Numbered from the stretch's first letter, positions 39,782-48,842 are shown. The stretch is DNA of 64,000 nucleotides from an uncultured Oscillospiraceae bacterium (GCA_934667095.1 CAKULE010000007.1:62001-126000), one strand, 5' to 3'. Notes: generated from the sequence alone by a model not told the origin. Translations and numbers: made by a program.

Positions 39782-39844
39782 GGACGTCACTTCCTTTGTT
39801 CTGCTATTTTACCGCAAATCCGCCCCGGAGTAAACAGCAAAAAA

Positions 39845-39876
39845 ACCGGCCCGGCTGAAGCTTCAGCCGGGCCGGT
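39845..39876. terminator. Terminator of the rnf operon
   Basis: Perfect 32-bp palindrome, preceded by AAAAA, which gives the T-tract for the minus strand. It separates rnfB from the EetA-like gene. Confidence 0.85.
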
Positions 39877-39897
39877 CGTGTTTGGCTTACTGCCGGC

Positions 39898-40683
39898 TCA
39901 GAGAATACACTTGGCGGGGCAGACGTCGCGGCAGGTGCCGCAGCCGGTGCACTTCTCGTAGTCGATGACGGCCAGATTGTCCACCACGGTGATGGCGCCG
40001 TTGGGGCACTTGCGCATGCACATGCCGCAGCCGAGACAGCCGGCGGTACACTTCTTGCGCACGGCGGGGCCCTTGTCCTTGTTGGAGCAGATGACCTTCA
40101 CGGGGGCAGACACCGGCAGCACGGAGATCACGTGGTTGGGGCAGACCTTGGCGCAGGCGCCGCATCCCACACACTTGCGCAGGTCCACGTGGGCGATGCC
40201 GTTCTCGATGCAGATGGCGTCATAGGGACAGGCCTTGGCGCAGTCACCCAGACCCATACAGCCGTAGGTGCACTGGCCGGGGCCGCCGTACATCAGCTTG
40301 GCGGCCTTACAGCTCTGGATGCCAGTGTAGTCCATCTTCTTGCTGGTGACATTGCAGTCGCCCTTGCAGTGGACCACGGCGGCCTTGGCCTCCACAGAGC
40401 CGGCGGACCGGCCCAGCACGGCGGACAGCTTCTCCGCAGCGGCGGCGCCGCCGGGAGAGCACAGGTTCAGGGGCAGGGTGGGGTCGTCCACCAGGGCGGC
40501 GGCATAGCCGTCGCAGCCGGCGAAGCCGCAGCCGCCGCAGTTGGCGCCGGGCAGGCACTCCCGGACGGCGGGGATGCGCTCGTCCACGGGGACGGCCATG
40601 ACCTTGGAGGCCACAGCCAGCACCACCGCGCAGATGATGCCGATGAGGGTGACGACGATGATGGCAATTACGATTCCGTTCAT
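39898..40683 (-). CDS. rnfB: Rnf complex subunit RnfB (ferredoxin-binding iron-sulfur subunit)
   Basis: Membrane-anchored polyferredoxin that takes electrons from ferredoxin. One N-terminal membrane segment, then the four-Cys domain CLPGANCGGCGFAGC, then several [4Fe-4S] motifs (CTYGCMGLGDCAKACP, CVGCGACAKVCP, CTAGCLGCGMCMRKCP, CTGCGTCRDVCP). 261 residues. It ends the rnfC-D-G-E-A-B order, the usual order in Clostridia. Confidence 0.95.
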   Translation of the reverse strand: MNGIVIAIIVVTLIGIICAVVLAVASKVMAVPVDERIPAVRECLPGANCGGCGFAGCDGYAAALVDDPTLPLNLCSPGGAAAAEKLSAVLGRSAGSVEAKAAVVHCKGDCNVTSKKMDYTGIQSCKAAKLMYGGPGQCTYGCMGLGDCAKACPYDAICIENGIAHVDLRKCVGCGACAKVCPNHVISVLPVSAPVKVICSNKDKGPAVRKKCTAGCLGCGMCMRKCPNGAITVVDNLAVIDYEKCTGCGTCRDVCPAKCIL

Positions 40684-40696
40684 AGCAGTACCCTCC

Positions 40697-41311
40697 TTAA
40701 CCGAACAGGTTCTCGATCACGCCGGAGAACCCGAAGAAGGACACGGACAGGATGGCGGCGGCGATCAGGGTGATGGGCAGGCCCTTGAAGGCGGCGGGGG
40801 CATCATTATCCTCGATGCGGCCGCGGACGCCGGAGAACAGCACCATGGCCAGGAAGAAGCCCAGACCGGAGCCAAAGGCGTTCAGCAGGGCCTGCAGGAA
40901 GCTGTGGCCGAAGGCGACGCCCTCAGCGAGATAGGAGTCCACGTTGTTGATGCACACACCCAGCACGGCGCAGTTGGTGGTGATCAGGGGCAGGTACACG
41001 CCCAGGGAGGCGTGGAGGGCGGGGATGTACTTCTTCAGGATGATCTCGACCAGCTGCACCAGAGCGGCGATGACCAGAATGAACACGATGGTCTGCATAT
41101 ACTTCAGGCCGTAGCGCTCCAGAATGAAGTACTGGATGGGATAGGTCACGGCGGTGGCCAGCAGCATCACGAAGATGACGGCCACGGACATACCGGTGGC
41201 CTGATCCAGCTTTTTGGACACGCCGAGGAAGGGGCAGATGCCCAGGAACTGCTGCAGCACGTAGTTGTTGACGAAGACAGCAGTTAGGATAATGACGATC
41301 ATGGCTTTCAC
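40697..41311 (-). CDS. rnfA: Rnf complex membrane subunit RnfA
   Basis: Integral membrane subunit with six predicted helices; NNYVLQQFLGICPFLGVSKKLDQATGM and LITTNCAVLGVCINNV hold the Cys that bind the intramembrane [2Fe-2S] cluster shared with RnfE. 204 residues, normal. It overlaps the end of rnfE by four bases. Confidence 0.95.
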   Translation of the reverse strand: MKAMIVIILTAVFVNNYVLQQFLGICPFLGVSKKLDQATGMSVAVIFVMLLATAVTYPIQYFILERYGLKYMQTIVFILVIAALVQLVEIILKKYIPALHASLGVYLPLITTNCAVLGVCINNVDSYLAEGVAFGHSFLQALLNAFGSGLGFFLAMVLFSGVRGRIEDNDAPAAFKGLPITLIAAAILSVSFFGFSGVIENLFG

Positions 41312-42009
41312 TGCGCGCTCTCCTCCTTTCCGGCCTCACAGCCGCCGGCACAGCCCAGCTTGCCGCAGGCGGCGGCGGAGGGGCAGCCCTCGCAGCCGAA
41401 CTCGGACTTCTTGGGCTTATACTTGCCGAACTTGTTCACCAGGGCGATGAGGCAGCCGAAGATGCAGAAGCCGCCGGGGGCCATGGTGAGGATGGAGATG
41501 TGGTTGTCGGCCAGCACGGGGATGGGCATACCGTACCAGGTGCCGTTGCCGAAGATCTCACGAATGGAGGCCATGACGAACAGAGTCAGGGTAAAGCCGA
41601 TGCCCATGCCAATGGCGTCCAGCGCGGAGTCCAGCACGGAGTTCTTGTTGGCGAACATCTCGGCACGGCCGAGAATGATGCAGTTCACCACGATCAGCGG
41701 CAGGTAGATGCCCAACGCGTCATAGATGGAGTAGGCGAAGGCGTGGAGCACCATCTGCACCACTGTCACGAAGCTGGCGATCAGCACGATGTAGCAGGGG
41801 ATACGGACCTTGTCGGAAATGACTTTCCGCAGCAGGGAGATGAAGATGTTGGAGCACAGCAGGACGATGGTCACTGCAATGCCCATGCCGAAGGCGTTGG
41901 ATGCCTGCGTGGAGGTGGCCAGCGTGGGGCAGGTGCCCAGCACCAGAACCAGCACGGGGTTTTCTTTGATAATGCCGTTGGTCAGCGTTTTCAGTCGATT
42001 GTTTTTCAC
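41308..42009 (-). CDS. rnfE: Rnf complex membrane subunit RnfE with Cys-rich C-terminal tail
   Basis: Six-helix membrane subunit paired with RnfA; NPVLVLVLGTCPTLATSTQASNAFGMG and LIVVNCIILGRAEMFA contain the cluster Cys. After the last helix a tail of about 30 residues carries CEGCPSAAACGKLGCAGGC, five Cys and spaced like a metal site, which the classical RnfE lacks as I know it. 233 residues. It overlaps rnfA by four bases and precedes it. Confidence 0.94.
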   Translation of the reverse strand: MKNNRLKTLTNGIIKENPVLVLVLGTCPTLATSTQASNAFGMGIAVTIVLLCSNIFISLLRKVISDKVRIPCYIVLIASFVTVVQMVLHAFAYSIYDALGIYLPLIVVNCIILGRAEMFANKNSVLDSALDAIGMGIGFTLTLFVMASIREIFGNGTWYGMPIPVLADNHISILTMAPGGFCIFGCLIALVNKFGKYKPKKSEFGCEGCPSAAACGKLGCAGGCEAGKEESAQ

Positions 42010-42012
42010 GGA

Positions 42013-42564
42013 TCACCCCTCCTTGCTGACAAGCTCATAGGCGGCGAAGGCGGAACGGATGCCCTCGATGTAATAGTTAGAGGAGAAGGTGGCGCCGGAA
42101 ATGGTATCCACCCCACTGAGGGAGGAGTCCTGACCCTGGAACTGGTTGCGAAAGTCGTCCTCGGTGGTTTTGGAGCCGAGGCCGGCGGTCTCCGCGTGGG
42201 ACAGGGTCTTGGTGCCAACGATCTTACCATCGGGGCCGATGCCGCAGATCAGGTTCATGGTGTTCTTGCCGCCGTAGCCGTTGCAGGTGATCATAAAGAC
42301 GTAGCCTGCGCCGTTGTTGGCCTTGTAGACGGCGGTGACGAAGGTGTTCTCACCCAGATCCACGTCCACCTCGGAGAAGTCGTCCGCCTCGGGGAGGACT
42401 TCCTTCCGGGCGGCGGCGGCGATGGAGGCCTCGGTGGCCTCGATGATAGGAGCGGTGACCTTATTGGTGTAGGCCAGAATGGCGCTGCACACAAGACAGA
42501 TCAGCGTGAGCACCAGAATGGGCGCCACGAAATCGACCTTCACATTGCTCTTGCTTTTGCTCAT
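42013..42564 (-). CDS. rnfG: Rnf complex flavoprotein subunit RnfG
   Basis: Extracytoplasmic subunit with a single N-terminal membrane segment and covalently bound FMN. SGATFSS supplies the flavinylated Thr (Thr159), consistent with the apbE gene next to the operon. 183 residues. ATG 42564 overlaps the rnfD stop by ATGA; a longer in-frame start lies inside rnfD and is not needed. Confidence 0.94.
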   Translation of the reverse strand: MSKSKSNVKVDFVAPILVLTLICLVCSAILAYTNKVTAPIIEATEASIAAAARKEVLPEADDFSEVDVDLGENTFVTAVYKANNGAGYVFMITCNGYGGKNTMNLICGIGPDGKIVGTKTLSHAETAGLGSKTTEDDFRNQFQGQDSSLSGVDTISGATFSSNYYIEGIRSAFAAYELVSKEG

Positions 42565-43490
42565 ACCTTCACACCTCCAAGCGGCTTGCTGCGGGTCCAC
42601 TTGCTGATGTAGGGGCTGAGGATGTTCATCAGCAGGATGGAGAAGGAAACGCCCTCGGGGTAGTTGCCGAAGAAGCGGATCACGCAGGTCAGCAGACCCG
42701 CGCCGATGCCGAACACCACACGGCCTGCGTTGGTGGAGGGGGTGGTGGCATAGTCGGTGGCCATGAAGATGGCGCCGAGGAACAGGCCGCCGGCGAGGAT
42801 CTCAGCCAAACCGAAGACGGCGCCGCCCTTGATGAGGGACAGGATGAACACCGTGCCGATGAAGGCCACGGGGGTGTGCCAGGAGATGACCTTGCGGACC
42901 ATCAGGTAGACACCGCCGATAAGCAGGGCCAGCGCGGAGGTCTCGCCAAGGCTGCCGCCCACGTTGCCGAGGAACAGGCTCAGCAGGCTGACGGAGCCGC
43001 CGTTGCCCAGTGTGACGAGGGGGGTGGCGGAGGTGACGGCGTCGGCCACGGCGTGATGGGGCGCGACCCAGTTGGTCATGGGGCCGGCGAAGGCCAGCAG
43101 CATGACGATACGGGCAGTGATGGCGGGGTTGGCGAAGTTGTGGCCGATGCCGCCGAACAGCTGCTTGACAACCACGATGGCGACCAGATCGCCGAAGATG
43201 ATCTGCCACACGGGGATGGTGACGGGCAGGTTCAGGGCCAGGATCAGGCCGGTGACGGCGGCGGACAGGTCGCCGATGGTATTTTTACGCTTGCAGACTT
43301 TCTCGAAGCCCCACTCAAAGAACATGGCAAAGGCCACGCTGATGACCTCCACCAGCAGGGCCCGGAAGCCGAAGAAGATCACAGAGGCTACCACAGCGGG
43401 GATCAGCGCGATAAGCACGTCCCGCATGATAGTCTGGGTGGAATCCTTGGCCCGGATGTGGGGGGAGACGTTGACGATCAGACCGCTCAT
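42561..43490 (-). CDS. rnfD: Rnf complex membrane flavoprotein subunit RnfD
   Basis: Polytopic subunit, about nine helices, with covalent FMN on Thr156 in TSATPLVTLG. It relays electrons across the membrane during ion translocation. NFANPAITARIVMLLAFAG and FMATDYATTP are family marks. 309 residues. It overlaps rnfC upstream and rnfG downstream by four bases each. Confidence 0.95.
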   Translation of the reverse strand: MSGLIVNVSPHIRAKDSTQTIMRDVLIALIPAVVASVIFFGFRALLVEVISVAFAMFFEWGFEKVCKRKNTIGDLSAAVTGLILALNLPVTIPVWQIIFGDLVAIVVVKQLFGGIGHNFANPAITARIVMLLAFAGPMTNWVAPHHAVADAVTSATPLVTLGNGGSVSLLSLFLGNVGGSLGETSALALLIGGVYLMVRKVISWHTPVAFIGTVFILSLIKGGAVFGLAEILAGGLFLGAIFMATDYATTPSTNAGRVVFGIGAGLLTCVIRFFGNYPEGVSFSILLMNILSPYISKWTRSKPLGGVKV

Positions 43491-44851
43491 GCCTTGTTCG
43501 CCTCCTTTTCCGCTTCCTTGGCCTTGCGTTTCTCTTCCTCGGCCTTCAGCTTGTTGTTGTATTCATTGAGCATCTGCTTGGCCAGCTTGTTCACCTGGAC
43601 CAGCGGACGCCGGGCGGGACAGATGAAGGAGCAGCAGCCGCACTCCATGCACAGGTTCACCTGCAGGGCCTTCAGATCCTCGGGCTTGTTCAGCTCGTAG
43701 GCGGTCTCAATGTCGGCGGGCATCAGCTTCAGGGGACAGTGGCTGATGCAGCGGCCGCACTTGATGCAGGCGGTGGGCTCGGGCAGGACGGCGTCCTTCT
43801 TGTCGAAGCAGAGGATGGCGTTGGTGCTCTTGACCACGATGGAGTCGGTGTCCGGCATGGACATGCCCATCATGGGGCCGCCGAAGATGACCTTGCCGGG
43901 ATCGACCTTGAAGCCGCCGCAGAAGTCGATGACGTCCTGCGCCTTGGCGCCGATGGGGACGATGACGTTCTGGGGGTTGGCAATGGCGCTGCCGTCCACG
44001 GTGACGTACTTCTCCACCAGCGGCATGCCGGTCTTGAGGTAGCGGGCGATTGCCACGGTGGTGGTGGTGTTGATGACCACGCAGCCCACGTCGATGGGCA
44101 GCTTGCCGGCGGGCACGACCCGGCCGGTGGTGTTGTAGATCAGCACCTTCTCACCGCCCTGCGGGTACAGGGAGGGGGCCGCGACGATGGTCACATTGTC
44201 GATGCCGGCGGTGAGCTCCTTCATGTGCTTGATGCACTGGGGCTTGTTGTCCTCGATGACCACGTAGACCTGCTTGGGCTGATAGAACTTCAGCATGGTG
44301 CGGATGCCGTCGGTCAGCAGCTCGCCGTCGTCCAGCATGGTGCGGGTGTCGGTGGTGATGTAGGGCTCGCACTCGGCGCCGTTGACGCAGATGTAGTCCA
44401 CCTGCTCGGGCTTGACGTTCAGCTTTACCGCGGTGGGGAAGCCGGCACCGCCGAGGCCCACCGCGCCGCTGGCGCGGACGGCGTCCACAAAGCTCTGGAG
44501 ATCCGTGACCTCCGGGGGGGTGAGCCCCTCGTAGGGCTCCTGCAGGCCGTCAGTCTCGATGATGACGCCCATGCTGCTGGTACCGTTGAAGGGGGAGACC
44601 TGCTCCACCTTTTTCACGGTGCCGGACACGCTGGAGTAGATGGGAGCGGACACGAAGCCGCCCGCCTCTGCGATGAGCTGCCCCACCTTCACGGTGTCTC
44701 CTGCCTTGACCACCGGCTTTGCCGGCGCGCCAATGTGCATGGACATCGGGATGGTGACCACAGCCGGCACGGGCATCCGCTTGGGGACACAGCCGACAGT
44801 GCCTTCCTTGTGATGGGGCAGCCGGACTCCGTGCAGCATTTTGATTGACAC
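43487..44851 (-). CDS. rnfC: Rnf complex NADH-binding subunit RnfC
   Basis: Soluble subunit on the cytoplasmic side that binds NAD(H), FMN and two [4Fe-4S] clusters (CIKCGRCISHCP, CMECGCCSFICP). GLGGAGFPTAVKL is the NuoF-like nucleotide and flavin part. The C-terminal tail is Lys/Glu-rich and coiled (about residues 425-454). 454 residues. First gene of the operon; the ATG follows AAGGAGG. Downstream genes overlap by four bases, so the complex is made as a unit. Confidence 0.95.
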   Translation of the reverse strand: MSIKMLHGVRLPHHKEGTVGCVPKRMPVPAVVTIPMSMHIGAPAKPVVKAGDTVKVGQLIAEAGGFVSAPIYSSVSGTVKKVEQVSPFNGTSSMGVIIETDGLQEPYEGLTPPEVTDLQSFVDAVRASGAVGLGGAGFPTAVKLNVKPEQVDYICVNGAECEPYITTDTRTMLDDGELLTDGIRTMLKFYQPKQVYVVIEDNKPQCIKHMKELTAGIDNVTIVAAPSLYPQGGEKVLIYNTTGRVVPAGKLPIDVGCVVINTTTTVAIARYLKTGMPLVEKYVTVDGSAIANPQNVIVPIGAKAQDVIDFCGGFKVDPGKVIFGGPMMGMSMPDTDSIVVKSTNAILCFDKKDAVLPEPTACIKCGRCISHCPLKLMPADIETAYELNKPEDLKALQVNLCMECGCCSFICPARRPLVQVNKLAKQMLNEYNNKLKAEEEKRKAKEAEKEANKA

Positions 44852-44956
44852 GATCCTTCCTCCTTACCACTTTAAGGGGCGCGGCCCGCCGCCGACCGGA
44901 GACGGAAGCCTGCCGAGGGCTCCGCCGCCTGCGCAGGCCCCTTTCCGGAGAAAAAG

Positions 44957-45030
44957 AGCTTGCAAAAGCGGGACACGCAACTTAAAATAATGACGTCATG
45001 TATTATATCACAAGCCGAAAGAAGTGCAAG
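44957..45030. promoter_or_regulatory. Overlapping face-to-face promoters of rnf (minus) and apbE (plus)
   Basis: Plus strand: TTGCAA (44960-44965), 17 bp, TAAAAT (44983-44988). Minus strand: TTGCAC, 16 bp, TATAAT (boxes at 45024-45029 and 45002-45007). Both predicted starts fall in the palindrome ATGACGTCAT (44990-44999), so each promoter lies in the first transcribed bases of the other. Confidence 0.65.
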
Positions 45031-45037
45031 AAGAATC

Positions 45038-46042
45038 ATGGCACATTTGATAAAAAATAGTCATATTTCACGCTGCGTTTCCATTTTTGCCCTGCTGGTC
45101 CTGCTGCTCGGCGGCTGCAGGGCGGAGGAGGCTGCGCCCCAACAGGTCCAAGGCTTCGCACTGGACACGGTGATCACCGTCACGGCCTATGGAAAGGCGG
45201 ACCCCGCCGTGCTGCAGGGCTGCCTCGGGCTGTGCAGCGAATATGAGTTAGTCTTTTCGCGAACGAATGAGGACAGCGAGCTCTACCGCCTGAACGCGGC
45301 GGGGGGCGGCACGGTGTCAGAGCCCATGCGGGAGGTGCTGGAGACCGCCCTGCGGTACTGTGCCCTCAGCGGCGGCCGGTTCGACATCACCATGGGCGGC
45401 GTCAGCGCGCTGTATGGATTTTCCTCCCAGACGCCGTCCGTCCCCACAGAGGCGGAGCTGGCGGAGGCCATGACCCATGTGGGCTATGAAAAGCTGGTGC
45501 TGGAGGGGAATGAGCTGACCATCACGGACCCGAGTACGGTGATCGACCTCGGAGCCATCGCCAAGGGCTACATTGCCGACCGCATGAAGGACTACCTGCT
45601 GGCCAACGGCGTGGAGCACGCCCTGCTGAGTCTGGGGGGCAACATCGTCTGCGTGGGCGGCAAGGCGGACGGGGCTCCCTTCCGGGTGGGGGTGCAGTAT
45701 CCGGAGGCCGGCAGCCGGGAGACCGTGGCCGTGCTGGAGACGGCGGACGGCTCGGTGGTGACCTCCGGCGTGTACGAGCGGGCCTTCACCCGGGACGGCG
45801 TGACCTACCACCACCTGCTGAGCTCTGTCACCGGGCGGCCCATTGCAAACGGCCTGCTGTCCGTGACCATCGTGGCGGACCGGTCGGTGGATGCCGACGC
45901 CCTGAGCACCGCGGTATTTGCGCTGGGGCTGGAGGAGGGCATGGCTCTGCTGGACAGTCTGGACGGCGTGTGCGGCATGCTCCTCACCGAGGACCTGACC
46001 CAGCACTGCTCTCAGGGCTTTGCAGACCTGCTGGCGGATTGA
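45038..46042 (+). CDS. apbE: ApbE-family FAD:protein FMN transferase (lipoprotein)
   Basis: Attaches FMN to Thr residues of extracytoplasmic proteins, here probably RnfG and RnfD. A lipoprotein signal ends LLLLGGC (Cys near residue 25). The ApbE core shows GFALDTVITVTAYGKAD, GGRFDITMGGVSALYGF, VIDLGAIAKGYIADRM and LLSLGGNIVCVGGK, then SSVTGRPIANGL. 334 residues. ATG 45038 is chosen because it opens the signal peptide and lies downstream of the predicted transcription start; its ribosome site is weak (AAGAAG). Confidence 0.9.
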   Translation: MAHLIKNSHISRCVSIFALLVLLLGGCRAEEAAPQQVQGFALDTVITVTAYGKADPAVLQGCLGLCSEYELVFSRTNEDSELYRLNAAGGGTVSEPMREVLETALRYCALSGGRFDITMGGVSALYGFSSQTPSVPTEAELAEAMTHVGYEKLVLEGNELTITDPSTVIDLGAIAKGYIADRMKDYLLANGVEHALLSLGGNIVCVGGKADGAPFRVGVQYPEAGSRETVAVLETADGSVVTSGVYERAFTRDGVTYHHLLSSVTGRPIANGLLSVTIVADRSVDADALSTAVFALGLEEGMALLDSLDGVCGMLLTEDLTQHCSQGFADLLAD

Positions 46043-46061
46043 GACGGAAAAGAGAAGAGAG

Positions 46062-46102
46062 AAGGAGGCCCTCCGGCAGACGCCGGAGGGCCTCCTTTTT
46101 GC
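46062..46102. terminator. Bidirectional terminator
   Basis: 16-bp stem (AAGGAGGCCCTCCGGC and complement) around AGAC, then TTTTTGC, between convergent apbE and MBL genes. Confidence 0.88.
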
Positions 46103-46112
46103 TTTTCAGGGG

Positions 46113-47096
46113 TCAGGCGGGGTAATAGCGGGTCAGCCCGTTCTGTTCCTCGGAGCGGACGCGGCCCCGCAGCCGCAGATAGTCCAGATGGGACAGGCAC
46201 TCGCCCACGGCAAAGAACTTCTGGGCATCGGGGAAATCGTCCCAGTTCTTGGCGCGGATGCTCCACGTCATGCGGCTGGTGATCTCATAGGGGGTCAGGC
46301 CGGGGTTTTCGGCCACGATGCGCTCCGCCTCTGCCACGCGGACCTGATGGTGGGCCAGCAGCTCGTCCACTCGCTGGGTGAAGCTGCCGGTCTTCCGGTG
46401 GCCGGGGAGGGCGGTCTCCACCGGCAGGCCCCGCACCGCCCGGAGGGAGTCCAGATAGTTCCCCAGCGAGTCCTCCACGCCCACCCATGCGGTGATGTTG
46501 GGGGTGATGTCGAACAGCACGTGGTCGCCGGTGAACATCAGGCGGTGCTCCGCATCCCACAGGCAGATGTGTCCGGGGGTGTGGCCCGGGGTGAGGAGGC
46601 AGCGCAGGTGATAGCCGCCGGCGGAGATGACGTCGCCGTCCCGCAGGGGCGCGTACTGGGTGCAGTCCGTGCGGGGGGCGAAGGTGATGGCGGGATTGGT
46701 GGTGACCATGCCCTCCACGATGGTTCTGGGCATGCCGGCGGCGAGAAAGACCTGGCCGGTGGTGACCCAGTTGGCCCTGATGGCGGCCTCATCTGCCACC
46801 ATGGGCAGCTCGGTCTCGCTGATATAGATGCTCCTGCCAGGGCCGATGATGTCGGGGGCCAGCCCGGAGTGGTCGCCGTGGAGGTGGGTCAGGACGATGT
46901 CCACCGAGGCGGGGTCGCAGTCCAGCTCCTTCAGGCCGGCCAGCAGGTCCCTGCGGCAGGGCTCCATGCGGAAGCCGGTGTCGATGAGGATGCTGCGCTC
47001 CGGGTCCCGGATGAGGTAGCTGTTCAGCTCCTTCAGGGGGTTGTTGGGGATTCCCACAGGAATCCGGTAAATATTCTTGGCTACTTGCTCTGTCAT
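46113..47096 (-). CDS. MBL-fold metallo-hydrolase
   Basis: Metallo-beta-lactamase fold hydrolase. Metal ligands: THLHGDHSG, PGHTPGHICLWD, FTGDHVLFD and PGHRKTG. A C-terminal extension of about 100 residues is helical and may be winged-helix-like (VAEAERIVAENPGLTPYEITSRMTW), as in LACTB2/YycJ-type thioesterase-like members. 327 residues. ATG 47096 follows AAGGTGG. It lies behind the sigma-54 regulator on the same strand, with a separate region between; the substrate is unknown, possibly a thioester or lactone. Confidence 0.85.
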   Translation of the reverse strand: MTEQVAKNIYRIPVGIPNNPLKELNSYLIRDPERSILIDTGFRMEPCRRDLLAGLKELDCDPASVDIVLTHLHGDHSGLAPDIIGPGRSIYISETELPMVADEAAIRANWVTTGQVFLAAGMPRTIVEGMVTTNPAITFAPRTDCTQYAPLRDGDVISAGGYHLRCLLTPGHTPGHICLWDAEHRLMFTGDHVLFDITPNITAWVGVEDSLGNYLDSLRAVRGLPVETALPGHRKTGSFTQRVDELLAHHQVRVAEAERIVAENPGLTPYEITSRMTWSIRAKNWDDFPDAQKFFAVGECLSHLDYLRLRGRVRSEEQNGLTRYYPA

Positions 47097-47178
47097 AGGG
47101 GCCACCTTCGTGTCACATTGAGATAGTCGGGGCGAAAAAGCCCGCAATTATTCTATTATACCCGGTTTTCGGAGATTT

Positions 47179-48630
47179 TCAAGTCCCTTGCTGCTTGCCG
47201 TGGGGGGAGAGTTCCTCCGGGTCGAGACCATACTTGGCCAGCTTTCGGTAGAAGACCGCCCGGGAGATGCCCAGCGCCTTGGCGGCTCTGGTGCGGTTGC
47301 CGTTCTGGGCGGCCAGTGCCTCGAGGATCATCTGGCGCTCCGCATCGTTTTTGGCGGCCCGGAGGCTGGCCAGCGAGGAATGGCTCTCCGCCGCCATCTG
47401 CGCGCCGCGGTTGTGGTGGGCCCGCATGGAGAGCGTGTCGAACAGGGGGAGGGTGAGCACGGAGGAGGAGCTCATGCTCATGGCCCGCTCCAGACAGTTC
47501 TGAAGCTCCCGGATGTTGCCCGGCCAGTCGTACCGCTGGAACAACTCCATCACCCGGCTGTCCACCCCCTGGACCATCATGCCCAGCTGGCGGTTCAGCC
47601 GGCCGATGAGGTCCTCCACCAGTTCGGGGATGTCCTCCTTCCGCTGGCGCAGGGGCGGGGCCACGATGGTGATGACGTTGAGGCGGAAGTAGAGGTCCTC
47701 CCGGAACTTTCCCTCCTGCACCAGTTTGGACAGGGGGATGTTGCTGGCGGAGATGACCCGCACGTCGATGGGCGTGGCGCTGTCTCCGCCCACGGGGGTG
47801 ATCTCCCGCTCCTGCAGGACCCGGAGGAACTTGGGCTGCATGGTGGAGGGGAGGAGGTTCACCTCGTCCAGAAAGATGGAGCCCTTGTTGGCGAAGGCGA
47901 AGCGGCCCCGCTTGCCCTGCCTGCTGGCGCCGGTGAAGGCCCCCGGAGTGTAGCCGAAGAACTCGGACTCCATCAGCTCCGGAGGGATGGCGGCGCAGTT
48001 GACCCGTACAAAGTTGCCCGATTCCCGGATGCTGGCGGCGTGGATGGCGTGGGCGATGAGCTCTTTGCCGGTGCCGGTCTCCCCCTCGATGAGGACGGAG
48101 CTGGGCACCCGGGCGGCCATGCGGATCTGGTTGCGGACCTTGGTCATGGCCGGGCTGGAGCCCACCAGACTGTCCAGACTGTACTTGGCGCCCCGCTCAT
48201 AGGCCAGCTCCTGCTTGAAGTAGTCCACCTCCTCCACGATGGAGGCGAGGTTGCGGCTGACGATAGCGGCCTCCGTCTCGTTGCCGACGATGGTATAGAG
48301 ATAGCAGCCGTTGGGGTTCCCATCGCTGTCCAGCCGGGGAAGATAGGTGGTGAAGGTGTTGCCGCCGCTGACGTGCTCGCCGATGAGGGGCACGCCGTGC
48401 TCCAGCACATAGCCGGCCTTGCTGTCCGGGATGACGTCCCACACCCGGTGGCCGATGATCTGGTCCGGGGAGATGTGGATGAGTCGGCCGCCGGGGCCGA
48501 TGGGGAAGACGTTGTGCTCCACCCAGCCCGGATTGACATAGATGTACCGGCCCTCCTTGTCCAGAATGGCCATGGTGTACATATTCTCCACGAACCGGAG
48601 GGCGTCCTCCGGTGTCAGGCAGTTTTCCAT
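47179..48630 (-). CDS. Sigma-54-dependent activator with PAS sensor domain
   Basis: Bacterial enhancer-binding protein that opens RNA polymerase-sigma54 complexes. An N-terminal PAS domain (residues about 8-125; YTMAILDKEGRYIYVNPGW) is followed by the AAA+ domain with GETGTGKE (183-190), GAFTGA (230-235), the essential sigma-54 contact, and SIFLDEVNLL. The C terminus is a Fis-type helix-turn-helix (QNGNRTRAAKALGISRAVFYRKL). 483 residues. ATG 48630 follows GAGGTGA. It faces the catabolic operon and is probably its activator, sensing a ligand through PAS. Confidence 0.93.
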   Translation of the reverse strand: MENCLTPEDALRFVENMYTMAILDKEGRYIYVNPGWVEHNVFPIGPGGRLIHISPDQIIGHRVWDVIPDSKAGYVLEHGVPLIGEHVSGGNTFTTYLPRLDSDGNPNGCYLYTIVGNETEAAIVSRNLASIVEEVDYFKQELAYERGAKYSLDSLVGSSPAMTKVRNQIRMAARVPSSVLIEGETGTGKELIAHAIHAASIRESGNFVRVNCAAIPPELMESEFFGYTPGAFTGASRQGKRGRFAFANKGSIFLDEVNLLPSTMQPKFLRVLQEREITPVGGDSATPIDVRVISASNIPLSKLVQEGKFREDLYFRLNVITIVAPPLRQRKEDIPELVEDLIGRLNRQLGMMVQGVDSRVMELFQRYDWPGNIRELQNCLERAMSMSSSSVLTLPLFDTLSMRAHHNRGAQMAAESHSSLASLRAAKNDAERQMILEALAAQNGNRTRAAKALGISRAVFYRKLAKYGLDPEELSPHGKQQGT

Positions 48631-48735
48631 TGCGCTCACCTCGCTGTGTTTGCTCTATTTTAACCGCCGGAATGGGGGATTTCAATAGGTGGAGAAATAA
48701 TTTTCTGTAATTTTTGGTTGAAATAGAGACGCGGA

Positions 48736-48842
48736 TGTCACCAGCAGGAGACGATGTCACTAAAAGGTGACGAAAAGCGGGAGAGACCACGGCGGTGCGG
48801 TTTTTTCCGCAACGGGGGCAAAACTGTCACCGAAGGGTGACA
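48736..48842. promoter_or_regulatory. Upstream activator sites: TGTCACC-N4-GGTGACA palindromes
   Basis: Three 18-bp sites: TGTCACCAGCAGGAGACG (48736-48753, imperfect), TGTCACTAAAAGGTGACG (48755-48772) and TGTCACCGAAGGGTGACA (48825-48842, perfect outer seven bases). The first two are 19 bp apart. They lie about 55-160 bp upstream of the -24 box, a normal distance for enhancer-binding proteins. The Fis-type HTH of the neighbour is the expected ligand. Confidence 0.75.
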
